Source: Eximiradius sp.
Lineage (GTDB): Bacteria > Bacteroidota > Ignavibacteria > Kapaibacteriales > UBA2268
Direction: 5' to 3'
DNA length: 64,000 nucleotides
NCBI GenBank assembly: GCA_937127445.1
Contig: CAKZLY010000015.1
Coordinates: forward strand, 231,766 to 295,765
Every line of letters begins with the position of its first letter. Within the stretch, counting starts at the first letter, position 1. The notes beneath the pieces are model-generated. The model had not been told where the DNA came from. It did not search any database and saw nothing but the letters and a program-made list of their open reading frames with translations. Position numbers and translations under genes: made by a program. Shown piece after piece: positions 29,112 through 39,100 of this stretch.

Positions 29112-30605
29112 TTATATAGACATAATATAAAGATAAAGATCTTGGTGTGTATTCAGTTTGAGTTTTTTCTTAAGGCGGAGACGAGCCTTTTGCACACTGG
29201 AAGGAGCAACATTTAGAATTCGAGCAATTTCTTTCGTTGTGTAGTTCATACGAATATAAGCACAATGTCGGAGTTCATTTTGAGTAAGATTTGGGAATTT
29301 ATTCTTCAAGTTCGTAAAGAAATTTTTATGAACAGCTTCGAAGTGCTTTTTAGATATTTCCCAATCACGTTCAGGCAAGAAATATGAATTGAGTAATTTA
29401 TTAAGCCGGCGAACATCATCATCGGAAATATTATATTTTTTAGCAAGAAGTTTATGACGTTTATTGAGTTCTTCAATAAGTTTATTTTTTTCATTAAGAT
29501 AAACAGTTTCAACAGCAAGTTTTCTTTGAATGGCAGATAGTTCTGCTAGCTCAGTATTATCCAGAATGATTATCTGGTAGTAGTTTTTATCAAGCACATT
29601 AAAAAAAGAAACAGTTAAAATAATATATTTTATTTTATTATTCCTTTCTATTCTAAACTTGATAGAAACATTTTCATCTTTCAGTTTATACTCTTTCATC
29701 ATTTCGATAAAATTCTGGAAGTATTCATAATCATCAGCGTAGATGTAATTCAATAGTTCAGAAATGCTTAATTCCTCAACATTTTGGAGTTCCAAAATAT
29801 CCAAAGCTTTTGGATTTGCAAACACAGGAACAAGATTGTCGAGAACAATTATTCCGACAGGTGCGTATTTAGCGAGCGTTCTATACTGGGCCTCGTTTTC
29901 TGCAATAATTTTTTCTTGTTCTTTTTTTTGAGTAATGTTTTCAGCAACTTCCAAAATTCTATGCAATTTTCCGTCCTTGTTAAAAATAGGAGATGCTTTT
30001 ATTAACCAATAAGTGCCATTTCGTGTTTTACGGATAAATTCTTCTGGTTTTAAGGATTGTTTGACGCGAAAAACTGAGCAATTCTCGCAGGGTGAATTAT
30101 CGTCTGCCCAAATTTCGTAACATTTGCGGTTGAGCATTTCTTTTAGTGTCAGGTTAGATCCTTCAACAGCACTTTTATTTGCCCAAAGAATGTTATAATC
30201 AAGGTCTTGGACAATCACAAAGTCGCTTTGGTAGTCAAGAATGGCTTCTTTTTCGATTTCAGCATCTTGGAGGGCATATTCTTTCAATAACTTTTCAGTA
30301 TTATCTTCGAAGAAAACACAAAATAGCCTTTTCCCCATTTGGTTTAATGTTAAACAAGAAACTTCGAGATAATATGTTTCGTGTTTAGCATTTTCGTATT
30401 TAATATTAATTTTAATTTTGTTATTATCAAATGAGGCAAAATTTAATGGCAAGTTTGTAATTTTCTCGAAAGATTTGCCTTTGCAAGAGTCATCACAGAC
30501 AAAAATTTTTGAAAATGCAGAATTAAAAGCAACAATTTGAAAATTTTCGTCTAAAATACATTTGGCATCGAGACTATTATTAAATATTTCTTCGTAAATA
30601 TTCAT
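29112..30605 (-). CDS. Multi-PAS sensor protein with C-terminal LuxR-type HTH
   Basis: Repeated PAS-like segments (LDYQSDFVIVQDLDYNILWANKSAVEGSNLT...CENCSVFR...; APVGIIVLDNLVPVFANPKALDIL) and LTQNELRHCAYIRMNYTTKEIARILNVAPSSVQKARLRLKKKL. Likely start MNIYEEIF at 30605. Confidence 0.85.
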   Translation of the reverse strand: MNIYEEIFNNSLDAKCILDENFQIVAFNSAFSKIFVCDDSCKGKSFEKITNLPLNFASFDNNKIKINIKYENAKHETYYLEVSCLTLNQMGKRLFCVFFEDNTEKLLKEYALQDAEIEKEAILDYQSDFVIVQDLDYNILWANKSAVEGSNLTLKEMLNRKCYEIWADDNSPCENCSVFRVKQSLKPEEFIRKTRNGTYWLIKASPIFNKDGKLHRILEVAENITQKKEQEKIIAENEAQYRTLAKYAPVGIIVLDNLVPVFANPKALDILELQNVEELSISELLNYIYADDYEYFQNFIEMMKEYKLKDENVSIKFRIERNNKIKYIILTVSFFNVLDKNYYQIIILDNTELAELSAIQRKLAVETVYLNEKNKLIEELNKRHKLLAKKYNISDDDVRRLNKLLNSYFLPERDWEISKKHFEAVHKNFFTNLKNKFPNLTQNELRHCAYIRMNYTTKEIARILNVAPSSVQKARLRLKKKLKLNTHQDLYLYIMSI

Positions 30606-30766
30606 TGCAACAAAATAGAAAACAACGACTATAAATTTACAATTAATTTGAAATTTATCATAACTTAAATATATCAATAAGCACTAATTTTTTTGAATTG
30701 TCAATAAATTTAATTAATTTTCATTGAAGAAATATATTTTATTGTGTTATTAAAACAAAGCAAAAG

Positions 30767-32578
30767 ATGGAGCAATTATACGAATTCCCAGATGAATATG
30801 ATGAGCAGGGTCTATTTGGAGGAAATGAAAATAAAGATTTAGAGTTATTTTTAGAAAAAGTAATTGAAACCGGCAATACATTAAACATAGAGTTAATCAC
30901 AAAGGCGTATTGGTTCTGCGTAAATTATCATCGAGGAGTAAAGCGAAAGAGTGGGTATCCATACTACACGCATCCACTAAATGTTACATTAATTTTGATT
31001 AAAGAATTAGGTATATTCGATGAGCAATCTATTATTGCATCGTTGTTGCATGATGTTATTGAAGATGTTGAATCGGTTACAAAGGGAATAATTGCAGAAG
31101 AATTTTCAGAAGAAATATCTGAGATAGTCGATGCTGTAACGAAGATAGACGAACCCGACGAGGAATTAATAAGCTTAGTAAAAAGTGAAAAAGAATTAAT
31201 AAAAATAAAGAAAGCGGAAACTTATAGGAAGTTGTTTTTGTCGCTTGTTAAAGATGTAAGAGTTATACTTATTAAGCTTGCAGACAGGTTGCACAACTTG
31301 CGAACGCTGCACTATTTAGGGCAGCAAAAACAGTATGAAGTTGCCGTTGAGACGCTGAATTTCTATGTTCCGTTTGCACATAGACTTGGTCTGAACAAAG
31401 TTAGAATGGAGATGGAAAATAGAGCATTTTATTATTCTGATAGGAAAACATACGAAGCAATCAAAGACGCTCTCAATAGCAAACGGAGAGATTTTATTGA
31501 ATATATAAAGGTATTTGTTAATCTAATTCAAAAAAGTTTAAAAGAAAAAGGAATAGAAGCGACTATTACAATAGTGCATAAGTATGAGTATGAAATTTTT
31601 CAAATGATAAAAGATGGCAAGAGTTTAGAGGATATAGATAATTTTTATTCGATAGTTTTAATACTACGAACAAATGATGTCGCAGAGTGTTATCGTGCTC
31701 ACGGGATATTGGCAAATGTTTTTAATGCAATTAGTTTTGCCGATTATGTTGCAAATCCGAAGTTGGACTGGTATAGGTCATTGAATACAGAGCTTTTCGG
31801 TCCAGATGGGAAGCGCGTGGAGATTTTAATTAGAACAGAAGAGATGGAAAAAATTGCTGAGGGAGGTTTTGCAGCAAAATTTTCTTTGAAATCAGGACGA
31901 ATCAGAGCCTTAGCCTTGAACGACACAGATGTGCAAAACTGGGGTATCTGGATGCGTGATATGATTCTGACAGAAGGAGAACGAGCAACACAAATTATTT
32001 GGGATTCTATAAAAACTAATCTATTCGATAGCGAACTTACTGTATATTCAAAAGAAGGTCATCCTATCAAGCTACCTGAAGGAGCTACAATTATTGATTT
32101 CGCATTTAATATTAGTCAGGAAACGGGTTTGCATTGTATTTCAGGAAAGGTGAATGGAATTGTGCGAGAATTAAAATATAAGCTTCGAAACGGAGATCAG
32201 ATTGAAGTTATCTCTTCGCCAAATAGTTTTCCATCTGTCGAGTGGATAGAATATGTTGTATCCTTCAAAGCTGTCTTTCATCTTCATAATTACTTTAAGA
32301 ATAATTCAACTCTTCAGAATCGTTCCAAAACTATGAAAAAAAATTATGAAGTGAAACTTTTGATAAAAGGCGAGGATCGAGAGGGAATGCTTATGGACAT
32401 AACTATGGCAATTGGTTCAAACAATATCAGAAGAGTTAATCTTGATGCTTCAGGGTCAATGTTTGAAGGAGCTATCACAGTATACGTGAAGGACGAAAAT
32501 CAATTAAATGAGATTTTTGGGAAGTTGCTATTAATCAAAGGTATTCGTGGAGTTGAAAAAATAGAAGAAATAGAGTAA
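30767..32578 (+). CDS. RelA/SpoT homologue (HD hydrolase intact, synthetase degenerate), TGS and ACT domains
   Basis: HRGVKRKSGYPYYTHPLNV, LLHDVIEDV, IKLADRLHNLRTL (hydrolase); TGS VYSKEGHPIKLPEGATIIDFAF; C-terminal ACT; synthetase motifs altered. Confidence 0.92.
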   Translation: MEQLYEFPDEYDEQGLFGGNENKDLELFLEKVIETGNTLNIELITKAYWFCVNYHRGVKRKSGYPYYTHPLNVTLILIKELGIFDEQSIIASLLHDVIEDVESVTKGIIAEEFSEEISEIVDAVTKIDEPDEELISLVKSEKELIKIKKAETYRKLFLSLVKDVRVILIKLADRLHNLRTLHYLGQQKQYEVAVETLNFYVPFAHRLGLNKVRMEMENRAFYYSDRKTYEAIKDALNSKRRDFIEYIKVFVNLIQKSLKEKGIEATITIVHKYEYEIFQMIKDGKSLEDIDNFYSIVLILRTNDVAECYRAHGILANVFNAISFADYVANPKLDWYRSLNTELFGPDGKRVEILIRTEEMEKIAEGGFAAKFSLKSGRIRALALNDTDVQNWGIWMRDMILTEGERATQIIWDSIKTNLFDSELTVYSKEGHPIKLPEGATIIDFAFNISQETGLHCISGKVNGIVRELKYKLRNGDQIEVISSPNSFPSVEWIEYVVSFKAVFHLHNYFKNNSTLQNRSKTMKKNYEVKLLIKGEDREGMLMDITMAIGSNNIRRVNLDASGSMFEGAITVYVKDENQLNEIFGKLLLIKGIRGVEKIEEIE

Positions 32579-32596
32579 ACGGCACTAATTGAATTA

Positions 32597-33694
32597 TCAG
32601 AAGAATATAATTTTATTTGGATTGACACCTATGGAATAAGTTTTTATTGGTATAGAATCGAAATTATTTTTGAAAATCAAGAGTTCTCCATTTGAAGTAA
32701 ATCTTTTTGCATTACCAACTAAAACAAGAGAAGCATCAGGACTAATTGAAAGCGAATACCAAATTGAATTTGGATTTTTATTTATAGTTTTTGGTTCAAT
32801 TTGAGCGAATGATTTATTTAATTGGATGAAGAACACACCAGAAATTGCATCAGTATTTCCTTGAAGAAAATAAAGAGTGTCCAAAGAGGGAGAAAGCGTC
32901 AGATCAGTCGGGCGTGTACGCCATTGGCGAGTGATTTGATGTGTAGAAGCATCAATTTCTACGATCCCACCAAGGGAATCAGGAAGCGAAGGAAGATTAT
33001 AGTAGGCAGCGTAAATACGATTGTATTTGCTATTTGCAACTACTTCGATAAGATTTTTCCCGCAAAAGATGTTTTTGAACTCTTTGGAACTGTTAATATC
33101 AACAATGGACAGAGAGCCGGCTTTCGGAGCATTGTGGAAAAAATCGCCATAGCCAGAATTAGCAACATAAAGATAATTACCAAGTCTTGTTGCACCCTCA
33201 GGAAAAGGGCCGACATCAATTGTTTCGCCTTCATATGTTAGAGTTTTTGGGTTGAATATTGCAACTTGGTTTTTAAAAAGTAAAGTAACGTAGGCGGTAG
33301 TATCGTTGATAACAACAATATCGCGTGGCATTGAATTTTGAGGAAGAAATATTCTGCCAATAGATTTTCCATTAATTTTATTAAAAACTTCTATTGTTGA
33401 ACTGGTAGAAACAGACACGAAAACAGTATCACCTTTGATTTCAATGTCGGAGGCAGTATCGCCAATTCTAAGTTCTGGATTAGCTCTTCTGAAATATTGA
33501 TTAATAATTATCCCATTCATTAAATCTAAACGAGAAATAGATGCATTATCGCTTCCCCAAAGCCCTTCGCAAAGAATGAAAACGCCATTTTCCCCAATAA
33601 TAAAATCTGAGGTTTCTGGTGAATTTGGTGTTCTAATACAAGAAACACACAAAATTAAAATTAGAATTGACAATGTAATTTTTTGAAAAATCAT
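32597..33694 (-). CDS. Lipoprotein with YncE-like beta-propeller repeats
   Basis: Lipobox LILCVSC; repeats such as IFLPQNSMPRDIVVINDTTAYVTLLFKNQVAIFNPKTLTYEGETIDVGPFPEGATRLGNYLYVANSG. Confidence 0.82.
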   Translation of the reverse strand: MIFQKITLSILILILCVSCIRTPNSPETSDFIIGENGVFILCEGLWGSDNASISRLDLMNGIIINQYFRRANPELRIGDTASDIEIKGDTVFVSVSTSSTIEVFNKINGKSIGRIFLPQNSMPRDIVVINDTTAYVTLLFKNQVAIFNPKTLTYEGETIDVGPFPEGATRLGNYLYVANSGYGDFFHNAPKAGSLSIVDINSSKEFKNIFCGKNLIEVVANSKYNRIYAAYYNLPSLPDSLGGIVEIDASTHQITRQWRTRPTDLTLSPSLDTLYFLQGNTDAISGVFFIQLNKSFAQIEPKTINKNPNSIWYSLSISPDASLVLVGNAKRFTSNGELLIFKNNFDSIPIKTYSIGVNPNKIIFF

Positions 33695-34953
33695 TGTAGA
33701 GAATGAGATAAAAATTCAACAAATTTATCAGAAGAACCAACTTTGGAATAAACATAATCTCGGGAAGCTTTGGAACGGGAGTTATATGTAGATTTATCAA
33801 TCGTTAATTCTGTTATCCAGCGGTGGAGATCTTTAGAATTATGTATTATTGATAGCGCATTGCCTTCAAGCATAGGCTTGGCATCAGGTGAATTAAAGCA
33901 ATTCGGACCACAGGCAACAGGGATGCCGTATCCCGCAGGTTCTGTGAGAGAATGAACACCCACTCCAAAAGCACCACCAACATAAGCAAAATGAGCGTTT
34001 GAATATAGCATCAAGAGCTTTCCAACGTTATCGACAAGGACAACGCCACCAGGTTGAACAGTCTGCGGTTCAGACAGAAGTTTTGACAATCTAATTGAAT
34101 TTGGGAAAACAGTTTCGATGGATTGGAGAAAAGTTTCGTTTGGCTCGTGAGGAACCAGAATAGATGTAATTTTATTTAAATTACTGAAATTATATTTGAT
34201 TAGAGCGTTTGCAATTATTTCAAAATCTTTTTCCCAAATGCTTCCTGCAACAAAAATAAATTTATCTGAGAAAGAAGAAGTTGAAATAATCGGTTTAGAT
34301 TTAGCGGTCTTGACTTTTTGAACAATTCTATCGAAACGGGTATCTGGAAGAACTTTAATATCAGTTTTTATTTTTAATTGTTGAAAGTAATGGAGATGTT
34401 CGGAATTGACAACAAAAATTGCATTAAAAAGCGAAAAAACGAATCTATAAAATTTCTTCATTAAGAGTGTTTTATTAAAGAAGTTCTGATTTGGTGCAGT
34501 AGCATTAACAAGAAAAGTAGGGACATTGTATTTTTTCAAAAGCAATAGATAATTAGCCCAGAGTTCGTAACGAACGAAAACAACTGCATCTGGTTTGATT
34601 TTATTAATTACAAGCTTTGAGTTTGTTGGTAAATCAAGCGGAAGATAGAATATAGCGTCGGCGTATTCATATTCTGCTTGGGTTTTATATGCAGAAGGTG
34701 AAAAAAAAGAACAAACGATTTGTACATCAGGGAATTTTGTTTTCAGAGTTTCGATAATAGGTTTTGCTTGTTCGAATTCACCCACAGAAGCGGCGTGGAA
34801 CCAAATTATTTTTCTTGTATGGTTAAGTTTATTTAGAGATTGAAGTGATAAATTAACATTTTTTTCTCTTTCTTTAAATTTTAGGAAGAATGGTTTCAAA
34901 ATAAAAGAGAAAAAATAGAGAATAAGCAGTGCAATATTATAAAGAATAATCAT
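33691..34953 (-). CDS. waaA: 3-deoxy-D-manno-octulosonic acid transferase
   Basis: IWFHAASVGEFEQAKPIIETLKTKFPDVQIVCSFFSPSAY...PDAVVFVRYELWANYLLLLKK...YVGGAFGVGVHSLTEPAGYGIPVACGPN. Confidence 0.93.
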   Translation of the reverse strand: MIILYNIALLILYFFSFILKPFFLKFKEREKNVNLSLQSLNKLNHTRKIIWFHAASVGEFEQAKPIIETLKTKFPDVQIVCSFFSPSAYKTQAEYEYADAIFYLPLDLPTNSKLVINKIKPDAVVFVRYELWANYLLLLKKYNVPTFLVNATAPNQNFFNKTLLMKKFYRFVFSLFNAIFVVNSEHLHYFQQLKIKTDIKVLPDTRFDRIVQKVKTAKSKPIISTSSFSDKFIFVAGSIWEKDFEIIANALIKYNFSNLNKITSILVPHEPNETFLQSIETVFPNSIRLSKLLSEPQTVQPGGVVLVDNVGKLLMLYSNAHFAYVGGAFGVGVHSLTEPAGYGIPVACGPNCFNSPDAKPMLEGNALSIIHNSKDLHRWITELTIDKSTYNSRSKASRDYVYSKVGSSDKFVEFLSHSLQ

Positions 34954-34969
34954 ATTTAGTTAAATAGAA

Positions 34970-34999
34970 AGATGCCGCCTACGGATGTAAACGGCATCT
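34970..34999 (-). terminator. Stem-loop AGATGCCG...CGGCATCT downstream of PorV-family gene
   Basis: 8-bp perfect inverted repeat; minus strand reads AGATGCCG-loop-CGGCATCTTTCT. Confidence 0.6.
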
Positions 35000-35016
35000 T
35001 ACTAATAGAGCAATAA

Positions 35017-36066
35017 TTACAAACCTATTTGGATTGTAATACGATTTACTAAACCAATATCAAAAGTTGGGCTGATAGAATAATCAATTTTTCCGTAGAA
35101 TTGGTCAGTCAAATAGGAATAACCCACACCACCCGAGAAACCAAATTGGTCAGTGTTGAATACATAACCAGCACGGAAAGAAATCATATTTTTCCAGGTG
35201 TATTCGGCACCGATTGAGAACTGTTCAGGAGTATCGGAAAGAGTGGTAAATCCAACACCAGCATCAACTTTGTGTTGTTCATCTTTGTAGACATTGCCAG
35301 AGAGACCAGCACGGAAAATGATAGGAATATTATGGTAATAAGAGAGATAATCTACATCAATTGGTGCTGCCCAAAGAGCATCATTATATTTTTTTGAAGA
35401 GCGAAGTCCGCGACCAGTATATTTTTGTTCAGTTCCGAGATTGTGAATAGAGAAACCGAGTTTAATGTCATTAATACCAGTATTATACATTGTACCGACA
35501 TCGAAAGCGATACCGTTAGCATCCATTTCAGCAAATGAATTATTAACATATTTTGCAGTAATTCCGAATGAGAACTGGTCAGTAAGATAACCGGCAAAAG
35601 TGATACCAACGGCAACATCAGAAGCTTGGTATTCATAGCCAGTTCCTTCTGGTCGTTCAACAGTAGTAATTTCAATATCGCTACTGTTTAGAGAAGTAAC
35701 ATTTGCAGCAATTACAAAATTTTCACCAATTGGCATTGAAGCTGCAGCAAAGTTGTGGCTAAAATCGAATAGCCATTGAGTGTAGGAAAATTCGCCAGCC
35801 ATAGCACGGACATCTGCTAAACCAGCAGGATTCCAATAGATTGCAGAGAGGTCGTTAACCATAGAGGAATAAGCGGCTCCGATGGCGCTTCCTCTTGCAC
35901 CAACAGGGATTTTTAAGAATTGAGCACCAGCGGCACCTACTTTACGAAGTTCTTTTCCACCTTTGGACGAACCGTAAGTATTTTCCAATGCGAAAAGATT
36001 GTTGGTGCTCATCAAGACTAAACAAGCTGCGATAAGATATACTATTTTTTTCATTTTATTCTCCAA
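35017..36066 (-). CDS. PorV/PorQ family outer membrane protein
   Basis: GAAGAQFLKIPVGARGSAIGAAYSSMVNDLSAIYWNPAGLADVRAMAGEFSYTQWLFDFSHNFAAAS; canonical PorV-family N-terminus. Confidence 0.9.
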   Translation of the reverse strand: MENKMKKIVYLIAACLVLMSTNNLFALENTYGSSKGGKELRKVGAAGAQFLKIPVGARGSAIGAAYSSMVNDLSAIYWNPAGLADVRAMAGEFSYTQWLFDFSHNFAAASMPIGENFVIAANVTSLNSSDIEITTVERPEGTGYEYQASDVAVGITFAGYLTDQFSFGITAKYVNNSFAEMDANGIAFDVGTMYNTGINDIKLGFSIHNLGTEQKYTGRGLRSSKKYNDALWAAPIDVDYLSYYHNIPIIFRAGLSGNVYKDEQHKVDAGVGFTTLSDTPEQFSIGAEYTWKNMISFRAGYVFNTDQFGFSGGVGYSYLTDQFYGKIDYSISPTFDIGLVNRITIQIGL

Positions 36067-36088
36067 TTATCAAGTAATTAAACATTCA

Positions 36089-36115
36089 CGGTGGAGGGTA
36101 AAGCCCCTCACACCG
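36089..36115 (-). other. Intercistronic hairpin between the 1533-aa gene and PorV-family gene
   Basis: CGGTGGAGGG-TAAAGC-CCCTC(A)CACCG: 10-bp stem with one bulge, no T tract. Confidence 0.55.
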
Positions 36116-36126
36116 CAAGTTATTAA

Positions 36127-39100
36127 TTATTCAGTAGTAATTCTGAAACCACCAACAACTACTGAGAAATTCTTAATAGTCTGTGCACCGTCTGGTGTAG
36201 TAATAACAGCCGCTAAAGTTTGGCTTGCAATACGTTGTCCGTTCTTAGTGAGTAAGTCCCAAATATTTAGAGCGTAACGGTCTTTTTCAGATGAAGTATT
36301 TTCGTCGTGCTTAATCGAAATCACAAGGTCGCCAGTGATAGTGTAAATATCAATTGTACAGACTTTTGGCAAGCGAGTGAAATAGATTTTAGCATCATAA
36401 GGTGAACGTTGACCTTGATGAGTTACGTAATATGGATTAGGCACAACCTGAATTTGGTCAAGAAGTTTATCTGTATATTTTTCGCCTTCTTCCATTGATT
36501 TGGAGATTTTAACACGAACTTTAGCACCGGGCATTGGTAGCCCCAAAGCACCACCGAATGTGCTGAGAACAATTTTATCTCCTGGTTTGAAGTCTTCGCC
36601 GAAAGTATAATCAGATGCTCTACCCCATTCGTTTTCGTTCGGGAAGCGACCGCCACGATTTACATAGTCGAGGCCAAACAGGACGCCGGAGATATCCAAT
36701 CCGTGGCAGAAATCAACTGTATCACGACCATCTTCCGAAATACCGGTTAAATAATATTTTCCTTGGCCAACGTATGTTTTAGCTTTTTTAGCAAGTTCAG
36801 TTCCATAAGGACGAGCGAATACACGAGGAGCTTGCAAAGCAGTAGCGCGACGACCGTTTATCCAGCCGTATGCTGCAATATTATACTTGCCAATGTATTC
36901 ATTAGTATTAATACCGTGATAAGCAAGATTGCGAGGATCTGGATAGTAACGTGCAGGGAATTGGAAATAAGAGGTAGTGTGAGCCGGAATAGTATCGATA
37001 AACATATGTTTGATTTCATCAGGATAAGTTACTTTCTCAGTTGCGTTTGGTCCTTTTTCAGGAGCTGGACGTTCGTAGCTGATGCGGTTTGTAATGCGAA
37101 GGTTTAGATAAGGCACTCTGAAACGCTTGTTTTGTTTTTGACCATCAGGTCCCCATTCTAAGTGCATAATTTCTTCGCCACCTGGTAAGAATTCAACAAG
37201 ATATTCACCAGGACCATTATTGAACGAACCATAAGTAACACCACCAGCAACTCTGTCATATGTTTGATATGTAAAGTATGAATTTACTGGCTGTGTTGTT
37301 AGAACAATATCTTGATTTGGTTTTCTATCGAGATTGCGCTTAATTCCAATATGAGTTGAAGCATTAGTAGTACGGTTGGAACCGCCGTCGGCAAATTTAG
37401 CTTTGTGGATAGTCATTGTATCTGGACGGAAGTTGCCACCAAATTGTTGGATAGCGAAATCAAAATCAAAACCCAAAGTTCCGTAAGCAGGTGGAAGCAT
37501 TGCATAAGTGTAGCAATATCCCATCTCTTTGAAATTACCGCTTGAGAATTTACCAGAGCGAGTAATTATTTCTCGGCTTTCAGGAGTACCGAATGTTACA
37601 GTTTTATTCGAAATACTGTCAAGAACCAGTGTATCTGAGAGTACATAAGAGAAAGCATTTTCAGTGAACAATCCTCTATATGATTCAAGATAGCATGGTT
37701 GAACTTCAAAGAATGTGATACCATCAAATAATGTTTGATTTTTATTGATATTTCTCAAAGTCATTCTTCTTTGATATAATCCGAATTTATTAACATCAGT
37801 TTCAGGGCGACCCATAAAACGCAGCTCACGTTGGTACCAGTATGGCTGAAATTCTAATTCGAGAGTGTCGCCACCGAATAGCTGCATAGCGCGTTCAGGA
37901 TCTAATGCATAGAAGTTGAAATTATATAGACCACCAATGTTTTTGTCAACATCAATTACTTCAAACTTTAGGCGTTTTTCAGCGCGAGGAGCAGCAGGAT
38001 ATACTTCAGTGAAGTTTGGAAGTCCAGGGTTACCATCATTATATTTACCAGGTGTTGGTTGGTTGAAGTCACCTTCGTCCAAAGCTAAAATTTTGTAGTA
38101 ATAAGGTATGTTATTGATTAGTTTCTCTGTTTTTGTTGGGTCGTCGTTAGTAGTAATAACACCATCATTATTATCGTCGCCAATGTCAGTAAATGTACGG
38201 TTATTTGTGATTTTTGTCATATAAGGAAGAATTACCTTTTGCTGAACTTCAGAAGTGCTTTCGAACTCACGGAAATGGTAGTCTGATACTTTACCTTCAA
38301 GGATTAATTTATAGATTTCTTGCAAAGCATTGTTTACTTGAGCATCATTTTGCATCCATTGATTTTTTGGAAGCGGAACGTAGGCATCGACAATAAATGT
38401 AAGTTTTCCATCTATATATGCAGAACGTAAAGTATTTTTCAAATAAGCAGTATCAACAGTTTGGGTTAAATTCCCGTTATTTTTCAAATAGACTAAACCA
38501 TCTGCTGGAATTGAGTTAAGGTAAGCAGTATCAACGTTTATAGATTTCTTTTGATAGAGAAGTGGATTGTATTTCATTAATGCACGGTTTATATAAATCA
38601 AACCAGTAAGTATACTATCAGCAAAGAAATTTCTTTCTTTAACGTTATAGCTAACATATGGGAAGTCAATTAATTCTCCAGTCTGAGAATTAGTTAAAGT
38701 AATTTTTTTGAAATTAGCAATACTGTTGAAGTAAGGTCCCCAAGGCTGTGAGTAGTAACTTGTATCAAAGTTTGCTACAACAGGAGCTGTAGGATAAGGA
38801 TTGTTCGCTTTAAATGTTGGGTCTATATAAAGCGTATTTCTAACAACTGAAGTAGGATAGAGATTACAGCCACGTGGAATGCGCATAACACGAACAACCA
38901 TCGAATCCACAATATTATAATTAGCATCAACGTATGGACCAACAATTCTCAATGAATCGATTGCAGGATAATTAGTATTATTTTCATCGCCTGTTTTTAT
39001 GTATGATTTTTGGAACGGAGTAGGCATCATCCATCTGCGCAAGAGTTTCCAACCAAGAGGACCTTTGCCACGAGGAAATTCGCTGGTTGGAGCAATAGTA

